From Raphanus sativus (Eukaryota; Streptophyta; Magnoliopsida; Brassicales; Brassicaceae): a stretch of 64,000 nt of DNA. The notes below the pieces were generated by a model that saw only the letters and a list, made by a program, of their open reading frames with translations, made no database searches and was not told the DNA's origin. The DNA lies in the NCBI RefSeq assembly GCF_000801105.2, contig NC_079515.1, forward strand, positions 12,462,001 through 12,526,000. Direction: 5' to 3'. Shown here in pieces: positions 54,642-64,000 of this stretch (position 1 is its first letter; each line of letters starts with the position of its first letter). Made by a program: the position numbers and the translations under genes.

Positions 54642-56992
54642 ATGTCGAATCCTTCTCCGGTTCAATTTTCTCAGATGGTATGCGTATATCTCCTTTTAAT
54701 TTTGTCAATTTTCTCTATCTCCTTTCAATTGCCTATTCGTACTTGCTAGTCTTTAATTTTTATTGGAAGTAGTTCGTTGTTGTTTGTGATGGAGATAGTT
54801 ACAACTGGTATTGGTATCTCTATTTGAATTGGTATTGCATTTGGAGTACAAGAAAAACCCAAATGTGATAGCTTCTTCTTCACTGAATGTATTCAAAGAG
54901 TGATTTATTGTCATGACCATGTCCCTTTTGTTAATCTTTCTACTACTCAATAGAGGTGAGATTATAGAATAGGTTGATTTCTACTTGTCATTTTAATCAT
55001 TCCAGCTAAGGGAAAGAGATGTTCCGATGGTTAACACTGCATATTGAGTAATTGTAATACCTTATAAAAATTCGAGTTTCATGATTTGTTTGTAATACAA
55101 CTGATCAAGGATTTACAAAGCTTTATAAAAGAAGCTTGTTATACAAGAGTTCTTCATCAGATTGTTACTTAGCATCAGCATTTATGTTACTGATTTTTCC
55201 AGGAGCAGCTGCAACATGAAGAAGAAGACGAGCATGTGAAAGTTGTGGCAAAATCAATGAGGTAAGATAATTTATAACCCTATATAAGCTTCCCCTGTAG
55301 TTTTTTATAGTGGTTTATAAAATTGAAAAAGGTAAAGATGTATACTTAGCATCAGCATTTCTGTTACTGATTTTTTCAGGAGCAGCTGCAACATGAAGAA
55401 GAAGACGAGCATGTGAAAGCTGGTGGTGAAGTCAATGAGGTAAGATAATTTATAAGCCTTTATAAGTTTCACCTGTAGTTTTTTATAGTGGTTTATAAAA
55501 TTGAAAAAGGTAAAGATGTATACTTAACATCAGCATTTCTGTTACTGATTTTTTTGGAACACAGGAGCAGCCGCAACATGAAGAAAACGAGCATGTGGAA
55601 GCTGATGGCGAAGTCAATGAGGTAAGATAATTTACAAGCCTTTATAAACTGATTTATAACGTCTTATAAAATTGTCTTTGGAATTTCACAGACTAATTCC
55701 AAAAATTTGTGAAATGTTATTTATAAATTTCACAGACTAATTCTAACAATGTTGAAGTTGATGCTGAAGTCAAGAAGCCCGAGCAAGTTAAAGGAAAAAC
55801 GAGGAAGAGGGAAAAATGTAAATAACTCTATTTATAACGACTTATAAAATGTAGATTCTCCATGGATCAAATTTTCTATATGATGATAAAATAGGAACAA
55901 GAAGAAGATGAAGGGAAGAAGGAAGTTGATGCTGAGGTCGAGAGCCTGTTCAAAAGGTAGGAAGCTCAATTTATAAATAATTATAAAATATTGATTCTTA
56001 TTCTTCTAACTTTATAAGTCTCTATAGATTTATAAGTCTTTATAAATATTTTTAAAGAATGGTTTGGGTATGTTTTGTTTAATAGATCCAATTTTTTATA
56101 TGATGATAAAATAGGAACAAGAAGAAGATGAAGTGCAGAAGGAAGTTGAGGTCCAGAAGCCTGTTCAAAAGGTAGTTAGCTCAATTTATAAAGACTTATA
56201 AAATATTGATTTTTATTCTTTTAACTTTATAAATCTTCCTATAAATAAGAAGTTATAAGAAGTTATAACTTCTTATAAAATATAGATTTTTCTTCGTTTT
56301 CTAACGTGAATAACTTATGCTTCTAAGGAAAAATAACTATTTATAATGTCTTATAAAATGTAGTAATATTGTTCTTGTTACAGCAATGCATTGGGTATTT
56401 TTTGTTTAATTGATCCAATTTTTGATATGATGATTAAATAGGAACAAGAAGAAGCTGATGTTGAAGTCGAGAAGCCTGTGCAAAAGGTAATTATCCCAAT
56501 TTATAACTGCTTATAAAATATAGATTCTTCTTCGTTTTCTAACGTGAATAACAATGATTCTAAGGAAAATTAACTATTTATAATGCCTTATAAAATGTAG
56601 TAATATTGTTCTTGTTACAGTTTGACATTGAAATGAATGTGTGTATCTTAAACATGACAGCCAAAACATGGATCTGAAACTATACAAGTGGATCAGAAAT
56701 GCAAACTGCTGGACATTGGTGGAAAGAAACATGTAGTTGCCGAAGGACGGGTGATTCAACAGACCCAAATCAAAATGTCCATTTTGTACGATTGGGTCCG
56801 AATGCAGCTAGAGTGTGGGTTGATGCAGTGATGGTAGATGATGCCATCTTTTGGAGGAAGTCTGAAGAAATCGAGACATTGAAAGATGCACGTGGTTCAT
56901 CAATTGCATGGCCACTTGATAATTTGGTCATATTACCTTTTTCTTCAAAGGTGAATAACTATGCTTGGGTCTTTCTGTTAAATGGATCAAAA
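54642..56992 (+). pseudogene. chimeric multi-exon gene with reiterated acidic exons and DUF8039-like end
   Basis: First exon 54642-54677 (MSNPSPVQFSQM, then GT). Three near-identical exons at 55203-55261, 55380-55439 and 55565-55621 follow, each starting EQ(L/P)QHEE and ending VNE, with introns beginning GTAAGATAATTTATAA. A Lys/Glu exon at 55736-55817 comes next. Then three further related exons near 55895, 56116 and 56442 begin EQEE and end (V/F)QK. The last part (from about 56690) reads CKLLDIGGKKHVVAEGR, and in another frame DPNQNVHFVRLGPNAARVWVDAVM and ARGSSIAWPLDNL. This matches a domain (DUF8039-like) found in plant transposon-related proteins. Single-base deletions in copy 1, in the exon at 55895 and near 56750 break the frame. 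Confidence 0.6.
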
Positions 56993-57069
56993 TTTTGATG
57001 TTCTGTTAAGAGATGTATGAAGAAGATGAGAGAAAAGATGGTGTCAAGAAGTTAACTTTGCAAATTTTA

Positions 57070-57210
57070 TAAAGCTTTATAAATCGGTATTTCTTGGATC
57101 TCACAAACCACGTTCTTGTTCAGAGTCTCTCTTGCTTCTTCAAACAGCTCGCCAATCTCGTCAATCTTCAAAATCTTGACACCAGCCAGTCACATATTAT
57201 TCCTATGCAT
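57070..57210 (-). pseudogene. unidentified coding-like fragment, antisense
   Basis: Minus strand reads AGVKILKIDEIGELFEEARE and continues TLNKNVVCEIQEIP without a stop, with good coding character. I do not recognise the parent gene. It is probably another captured exon, distinct from the BTB piece. Confidence 0.4.
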
Positions 57211-57534
57211 GGGTATATTTTCTTTTCAAGATCATCTTAATATGATTCTCCTGATTGATTCTAAACTCTCATAATTAATTTATAAACTCTTACAAATTAA
57301 TTATAAACATTTTTCAAACTCTTATAATATATTTGTAAACGCTTATAAAATTATCAATGAGCACTTGTAAATGATTTATAAGACTTACTAGAACATTATG
57401 ATTTTTTTAAAGGCTTGTAAATTATTTATAAGACTCATTTTAAATCTTTATAATTGATTTATAAATCATTACAGAATGATGTATAGACATTTATAAATTT
57501 TTATAATTAATTTATAAATCTTTATAAAACAAGT

Positions 57535-57826
57535 TATAAACCTTTACAAAGCTGGAGGCAAGGAACTGTTTTGCTGCATCAGTTAGAGGCTCAACAGCTT
57601 CGGCCATTAAGACACTGGAGGAGAGCTCGAGATAGAGCAAAGCGGAATCGGGAGTCATAGGCATATTGTGGAGATGTCTACTGCAATACCTTATGCAGGA
57701 AGCAACCTCAAACTTGTCAGCAGCCATAAGCACATCTAACAAAGCAGATGCTGTTGTGACAGTTAGAGAATTTCTGTACACAAAGTTCAAAAGCTCCATC
57801 AAAGCACCTTCCTCTGCCATAAACAT
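57535..57826 (-). pseudogene. captured BTB/POZ-BACK gene fragment (POB1/LRB type)
   Basis: About 97 codons on the minus strand: [73 protein letters not shown]. This covers the end of the BTB domain and the start of the BACK domain of plant light-response BTB proteins (POB1/LRB1/2), which act as CUL3 substrate adaptors. Only one or two exons are present and it runs into intron-like DNA on both sides, so it is a transduplicated piece, not a gene. Antisense to the other coding part of the element. Confidence 0.85.
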
Positions 57827-58256
57827 TAAAACAGAGCATGATAAATCAACATTGTGAAGTCTCTTTACACTGACAATCTTTCATGTTTGTTAGAACTGGC
57901 AATTGCAATCAGGAACATGAGAGATGTACTGAAACTAAATTTTTCTTCACCTCAAGGTTAATATTCAGAGCCAAATGCTCAAGTGAGAAGCATAAGGATG
58001 AACGTATAAGCAAAACAACATGAACATATCTCAGTTGAAATTAGATTTCCAGAATACAATGTGTACAAAAGAAGTAACAAACTTCTTTGGCATGAATGAG
58101 GACATCACTGGCAGGCATCAAAACAGAAAAAGGCACATGAGGCTGCTGGATCATTGAGAAATATTTATAAGGTTTTATAAATTTGAGATTTAAAAAAAGT
58201 CATGAAAAAATTATATTCCTTCGTAGAAACTGATTTATTGAGAAATCACACTAAAA

Positions 58257-58538
58257 CTAAACAAAAAGACGACAATCATCACTGATTATCCCATACCTTT
58301 TAAGCTTTCGTCGACTTGTACGTTTTAACTTCTCGTCGTCATCGGATCTCACCGTAGCTTCGTCAGATCTCGACGTAGCTTTGTCGGATCTTGTCGTAGC
58401 TTCGTTGGATCTCGTTGTTGCTTCATTGGATCTCGTCGTAGCTTCGTCAGATCTCACCGTAGCTTCGTCGGATCTCGCAATAGCTTCGTCGGATCTCGCC
58501 ATAGCTTCGACGGATCTCGCTGGATAACTCTTCAGCAT
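58257..58538 (-). repeat. 21 bp-type tandem repeat (TAGCTTCGTCGGATCTCG)
   Basis: About nine imperfect 21 bp units between 58340 and 58520. On the minus strand they encode repeated ARSDEAT-like heptapeptides in an open 93-codon frame. It sits just inside the right end of the MULE, opposite the leader repeat at the left end. Translation is doubtful. Confidence 0.7.
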
Positions 58539-58764
58539 CGCTCATCGCCGGAGAACTCGTCACCGCCGGAATTCGTCGGTGACGATTTGAATATGAGATG
58601 ATGTTTTTGAATTAATCGTGAGATGTAGGAGAAGAAGATATTAGTTTTAGGTTTAATTAGCTAGGGGTATAATAGTATTTTACCTATTAAAATTTTAATG
58701 GTAAAGTTGGTTAGTGTAAAGATAAAAAGTGGTATCTTGAAAATGGTATTAGTGGCAATTTCCC

Positions 58765-58773
58765 ATAAAAATT
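58765..58773. repeat. 9 bp TSD (ATAAAAATT), right
   Basis: Identical to 54250-54258. Confidence 0.85.
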
Positions 58774-61700
58774 TAATATTTTTTATAAATAATATTAGTG
58801 AATAATTGTAATAATTATATACATATCAAATAATAACTAAACATTATGAAAACATAATATGTTTTGTTAAAGCAATATAAGATTAATCTTAAAAAATAAA
58901 AATTGCCATTCAAAATTTAAAAATAAATAATTTATATAATAAAATTGATAATTGGTTTTTTTTTAATTTATAGATATTATTAGTATACTATTTAAAAAAT
59001 TTAAACGTCTTAGTGTATTTTTAATTAAAAATATTAATATATTTCTATTTTTATAAATAAAATTAATGAATAATTTCAATAATTATAGACACATCAAATA
59101 ATAACTAGAAATTATAAAACATAATATGTTTTATTAAAGAAATATATTATATTAATCTTAAAAATTAAAAATAGCCATTAAATTTTTAAAATAAATAATT
59201 TATTTAAGAAAATTGATAATTGTTTTCAAATTTATTTTTTATAATTTATAGATATTATTATTATAATATTAAAAACATTAAAACATGTTAGTATATTTTA
59301 ATTAAAAATATTAATATATTTTTAATTTTAACATCTTAATCTTTTATTTCTATTTTGGGTTTTATTTATTTTTATTTCAATTTTGATGAAACAATAAATA
59401 AATAAATAATAAGAAAAAACATTATGTTAAAATTAGTGTGTTGGTTATTTTTGACAAATCTAAAAACCACAGCAAAACCAAAAACCAAAAACCAAAACCT
59501 AAAAACTAAAAAATAAAACCAAAAGCTGAAAATCAAAAATCAAAATCTAAAAACTAAAATAAAAATATAAAAACCAAAAACTAAAACCAAAAACTACTTC
59601 AAACAATCATCACCTTAATGTACTTTTAATACAAATTTTTGAACATGAATTACGAATAGTTTGAGATGGTTTTGTAGGGCACAAGTAAAGAAAGAAGGAA
59701 AAAAAAACATAAGGAAAAAAGGCTATGGATGTGCTATTTTAACTGTGTGTTTGGATGTGTATTTACCGGAGGTAATTGCTTTTTGGATGCAATAATAAGT
59801 CTCCGTCCATTGAGGGAAACAACTTATATATTTTATTGTCAATATGCAAGTTAGAAAACGACCGTTTAGAGGAGAAAATAAGAGTTGCTCAAAAAAAAAA
59901 AAAAAAAAAAAGAGGAGAAAATAAGATTTCTGATACCAAATCATGCATCAATCAACTAAAAATGATATTGTAGAAAATTATCGAGGGTTTGAAATTATGA
60001 ACGGAATTTCTTTCTATGGATGTGCTATTTTAACTGTGTTTGGATGTATATTTACCGGAGGTAATTGCTTTGTGAATGCAATAATAAGTCTCCATCAATT
60101 GAGAGAGACGAGTTATACATTTTATTGTCAGTATGCAAGTTAGAAAACGACCTTGTAGAGGAGAAAATAAGATTTCTGATACGAAAGTCATGCACCGATC
60201 AACTAAAAATGATATTGTAGAAATTGATCGAAGGTTTGAAACTATGAATGAAATTGCTTTCTACCAAAAAGTGTAAAGAGAATAGGATGAGGCATCTTTT
60301 TCCTTATTTCTAGTTCTAATATGTAGTTATGAAAGAGTAACAATTTTTCTACTTTTTTATGCTGATACTTTTTTCGTTTATTAATGATGGGGGAGGGCGT
60401 ATTTATCACTTATATACCATTATTTTTTTTGTAATAGCGACTAGTTGATAGGTCTTCAGCCGAACTAGAAACCATTTATATGCGTCATAACTATCACTTC
60501 CTAATAACTCATATAACTGCTACTCTTGTTTTACTCGTCTCCGCTTACGTACATATCTGTTATGTTTTCCAAACTGTGTGTGTTTGCATTATGTATTCAA
60601 TATCCTAGAAAATTGATTATAATGCTCAATCATATACAAGTGATATTAGAGGTCAGAGGTTGAGGGTGTTGATGGCTCTATGGAAGGAAACAATCCTTTG
60701 CTCATCTTGAGCTTTTCAAAGGAAATAAATCTTTTAAGTTTTGAATACTGAATGTGCAATAGTATTATTCTGATGAGAACTGATAAAGGTTTTTGTGGCA
60801 GAAAGAAACATTTACTATTGGCTAATTTTGAAATTAAAAAAAAATGTATATTCACTTCTATAGCAGTAATTACTAATTACTATCTATTAACAAGAAAGTT
60901 TGGGTTCGAAACTATAACAAATCTGCATATGGATTTGTTTGCTAAGAGAGATCATCATTCCGAATAAACATGTATTTCACGATATAAACAGCAAACTATA
61001 ACTAATTACCAATAATTATATTTTTGGAATAAACATGGATTTACGCGACCAGCGCGTAAGCATGGATTTGTTTGCTATTTATATTCTAGATATTTGATTT
61101 TAATTTCCCATTTTAATATGTTTGTTATGTTTTTTTTGTTTCGACTGTATTTGAAGATGCCAATAAGATTTAGTTCCTTCTCAGTCTATTATATATTGAG
61201 CTACAATAGTTTTATTTTATTTTACAGTCAGTGGTTTCCTTTTTTTGGAACAAAAATAAATCCCAGTCAGTGGTTTCCAATTTAAGAGTTTCTCTATCTT
61301 ATTCACATTTTTGATAATTTATGAGTTTTTTTTCTTCTTTTCTTTATTTTGAGACGCCAAGTTTTTTTTTAGTTTTTGTAATTTTAAGTTGTTGTTTAGT
61401 GTGTCTAATAATTATAAATATTATTCAATTGTTTTATTTATAGAATAAATAGCTTATTGTTTATATTTAATATTAAAATATCTATATTTATTTACAGATA
61501 TAATGTTTATATGATAAAAATTGTATGGGAAATCTATCTATATGAAAATACAATTTGTTCATTTATTAATTAATTAAAATATAGTATTTTATACCAAATA
61601 AACAAGATTCCTTTTTCCGTTGAAAACTTACTAAAGTTGGTTTTTGGCTTTTCTTCACAAATTGGTAGAAATTTTAAATTTTAGTTTTCCTAAATTTTAA

Positions 61701-62280
61701 GAAATCTATTTGTTAGAAAACTTGATTGAAAAATCCGATATTGTTTTTTCAAAAACAAAAACCAAAAGCTAAAACTTGATTGGATGAAACATGGTTTTTA
61801 GAAAAACCAAAACCAAAAACCAAAAACAAAAAACACAAATAATCATCATCTTATTCTTTGTTTTGATGAAAATTTTCAAGGATTGAATTAGGTTTTGGAA
61901 AGATTAACCTTTGATTTTTTAAATCAGTTTTAAAAATGATACAGTATATATATATTTGTGATTGTGTTGCATCTGTGTGTATTAAATCTTTGTGCATCAG
62001 AAAAAGCTCAGCATTCGAAAAAAGATTTTTTCTTAACTAATATCTTTCTTTAAAAAATCTGAGAGATATTTGTGTTTTTTTAAAAAATATCAGAAGTATT
62101 TAAGAAAAAACTGTGGTAAAACAAAAATACATTCATATAAAAAAATTTGGACCCCTTCTTTTTATTTTTAATATAAAAATATATATATTTTTTGAAAAAT
62201 TGGACCCTTATCTACTAATAAGTAGGGGGACAACGAAGTGGACCCGGGACGGTCGCACCGCTTGTCCCCCTATCTAAGCC
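58774..62280. other. AT-rich intergenic DNA
   Basis: No gene is supported. Two runs of AACCAAAAACCAAAA simple repeat (59460-59600 and 61740-61835), a poly-A tract (about 59891-59911), the tandem duplication at 59723-60264, a small palindrome TTACGCG..CGCGTAA at about 61041-61059, and otherwise AT-rich DNA. Confidence 0.5.
59723..60264. repeat. 291 bp tandem duplication
   Basis: 59723-60013 and 60014-about 60264 are diverged direct copies beginning CTATGGATGTGCTATTTTAAC and ending GAA(C/T)G(G/A)AATT.CTTTCTA. The first copy has an approximately 20-base A run not present in the second. The interior has some coding character (EEKIRFL) but stops interrupt it. Confidence 0.8.
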
Positions 62281-62284
62281 GGCA

Positions 62285-62550
62285 CTGCGTATGGATCACA
62301 TTGGGGAACACGGATTGAAAAACTCCTGAGAAAGGGTCTTCTGGGAAAACAGTTCATGGTATCTTTTAAGATGGGATAACACACAACAAAAGGTCTTATT
62401 AACTATGTTCATTCTCATGTGTGGGGGCCAATTCGGGTACAGTTATCGGGAGAATCAAGATATTTCATATTATTCATCGATGACTTCTCTAAGAAGGTTT
62501 AGGTGTATTTCATTAAGCATAAATCTGAGGTGTTCAAAAAATTAAAGATT
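62285..62550 (+). pseudogene. copia integrase fragment
   Basis: Plus-strand pieces in more than one frame: GLLGKQFMVSFKMG, then VHSHVWGPIRVQLSGESRYFILFIDDFSKK and VYFIKHKSEVFKK. These match the GAG-pre-integrase end and first part of a copia integrase core (the DVWGP and IDDFS motifs). Stops and indels show that it is decayed. No LTRs assigned. Confidence 0.75.
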
Positions 62551-62639
62551 TGAATTCAATTATGTGTCTAACCCTCACAGTGAAGTGCAGCCAAGTGCAG
62601 GGAAGTGCAGTGAAGACTGATTTGTTCTTTTTTCCTATC

Positions 62640-64000
62640 TTTTTACTTCTTCATGTTAATACTCCTACTCAAGTTTGACCATAGGGGATCCTTGGGTAAG
62701 CTTGGAACTGAGAGCACTTGCTTCATTAAAAACCTAAGTGTGTAAAACCTCATTGGATAAAACCAACACTTAGGGAAAAAGAGTGAAGCATCTCAGCCTA
62801 GAGATCGGCCAGTGAGTCTAAGGAGTTTAAGATGACTTGAGGTAGACTCTTTAGACTCTGAATCATGGCATAACTTGTGCTGCAAGGGTAAACTCCACAA
62901 CTTGCACACACCAACATCTCATATCACTTCTCTAGGCCAGTTTGGTGTCTCCCCCTTTCTTCTGACCACTCGCCTCTTCAAAGGGTTTAGGGACATCCAG
63001 CTTCTTCTATATAGAGAGATCCAAGTACTTATAATGCAATGCATAAACACTTGCATCAATTATCAAGGCATAAACCAATCGAACTTCAACTCAAAGATTG
63101 AATTGGTTACTCCCCTTGCATATAAGTGAATAAGACAGATGAGGAGTGTCTTTTGGATACTTGAATCCTCCTTTGAACTGAGGCAAGGCACTGGAAGACT
63201 TGAACCTTCAGGATAACTCATGATTACCCCTCCTCAAGCTTGATCCGGAGAAAGTGAGTTAAGGACCAAGCTTGGAAGTGAGCAACACTGAGTTTTGAAA
63301 CCAGGAGCGCATCACCTCTATAGTTGTTCTTCACTTGTTCTTAAGTCTACCAGTTCCTCCCTTGATCTCTTCTCCATTGTCCCTTGTGTGTCTTTTGAAG
63401 CAGGAGCTCAACAACCAAACGATTTGCATTTAATTCAACTGGTTCTTGCAATACATGAGAAGCTCCAGCTTGGTGTGTGGCTGATCAAACACTGGTCTGC
63501 CTCTTCATCAATACTCCTTCCTGAAGTATCTTCAAAGCACAACCATAGTTTATTTCAGCCATGACTTACTACCACCTGGACTCCTCACCAACAATCTCTC
63601 CATGGTCAGGAATATACACACTGTGTAGGCTCTGGATTATACAGGAATGTACACATGTGTAGACTCTGAACAGTATGGGCAAAGCCTTCTTCTTTGTTTT
63701 GATTTGATGATGGACAGATAACAACACTTGTGTACCTGAAACATCACTCAAACTCCAGAAAGAATTAGACCACACACACTAGGATTAACTCTTGATAACT
63801 CACCAATGTTTAAGAAAAGCAATGGAGAAAATCTAAACAACTCATTCAGTTCAAATCCATGTAACCAACTCACTGAATGTTCAAGTATGATAACTCAATA
63901 ATTACAAGACATTTAGGCTATTTTTATGAATTTTATGACAAAACAACTCATCTAATCACCTTAACTAACACATGAATGCAATACAAGATGAGAAAACTTC
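62640..64000 (-). other. probable 3' region of another copia-type element, runs off the window
   Basis: 62700-62790 has CATTAAAAACCT...AAAACCTC.TTGGATAAAACC...GGGAAAAAGAGTG, the same layout as the copia 3' non-coding block at 44920-44985, in the same orientation. A minus-strand stretch near 63230-63290 could be the end of an RNase H (SKLGP). TCTCCCCCT occurs at 62948. No intact ORF; assignment is tentative. Confidence 0.35.

Larger units (their letters stand above)
54259..58764 (+). mobile_element. Pack-MULE (Mutator-like element carrying gene fragments), 4506 bp
   Basis: Ends are inverted: GGGAGAATTTTAAAACTACC... at left against GGGAAATTGCCACTAATACC... at right (reverse complement). Similarity over roughly 45-60 bp includes a shared ATACCACTTT. 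A perfect 9 bp TSD flanks it. No MURA-like transposase is present. It contains a CT/GATCCGCCG-rich leader, a chain of small exons encoding acidic peptides, a DUF8039-like segment (about 56690-56950), an antisense BTB/BACK gene fragment (57535-57826) and an antisense coding-like piece at about 57070-57210. Foreign gene pieces within MULE ends and no transposase is the definition of a Pack-MULE. Confidence 0.88.

Noticed and set aside
61041..61059. Second Helitron end (hairpin TTACGCG..CGCGTAA)
   Set aside because: No CTRR motif at the right distance after the hairpin on either strand.

Overview
The window is plant nuclear DNA from a Brassicaceae genome, most likely Brassica, Raphanus or a close relative. 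The case rests on spliced genes, AT-rich intergenic DNA, a heat-shock factor that reads like Arabidopsis HSFC1, and Brassica-type transposons. Only one intact host gene is visible: the class C heat-shock transcription factor HSFC1 (16642-17676, + strand, two exons). Nearly everything else is transposable elements of different ages, several with exact target-site duplications (TSDs).

Layout from left to right. 1-1142: AT-rich DNA with a degenerate telomere-like repeat. 1143-2535: an old minus-strand LINE 3' end, split by a younger plus-strand 5'-truncated LINE with a 14-15 bp TSD and an A tail. 2560-4830: decayed Athila-like Ty3/gypsy pol. 4831-7607: intergenic DNA with a MITE. 7608-15580: a complete CACTA (En/Spm) DNA transposon with 13 bp terminal inverted repeats and TSD AGC. 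It carries an open four-exon transposase of 1120 residues and a second multi-exon gene (Transposase_24 type), and it ends about 1.06 kb upstream of HSFC1.

21297-38319: an approximately 11 kb Tat-lineage Ty3/gypsy element in minus orientation (TSD ATCCG). A second member of the same family, 6025 bp and internally deleted, is inserted in its integrase gene (TSD GGGCG). Both carry, on the opposite strand between integrase and 3' LTR, a spliced antisense gene (Transposase_28-like plus coiled coil). The antisense gene is best preserved at its 5' end in the inner copy. 38325-44600 is intergenic and holds a probable Helitron 3' end, a MITE and a LINE fragment. 44624-50477 is a Ty1/copia element (minus strand) with decayed LTRs and few coding lesions. 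50550-53720 contains a foldback element and a long array of palindromic GAAGTCTTC-type repeats.

54259-58764 is a Pack-MULE with inverted ends and a perfect 9 bp TSD. It contains reiterated small intron-exon modules encoding acidic peptides, a broken DUF8039-like segment, and an antisense fragment of a BTB/BACK gene of the POB1/LRB type. The right end (58774-64000) is AT-rich, with a 291 bp tandem duplication and copia fragments.

Working together: the two CACTA genes could form a self-sufficient transposition module (transposase plus accessory DNA-binding protein acting on subterminal repeats). The Tat, Athila, LINE and copia copies are broken. The items most worth a second look are the 26 bp-periodic palindrome array at the CACTA 3' end, the same-family nested Tat pair, and the Pack-MULE with its triplicated intron-exon modules.
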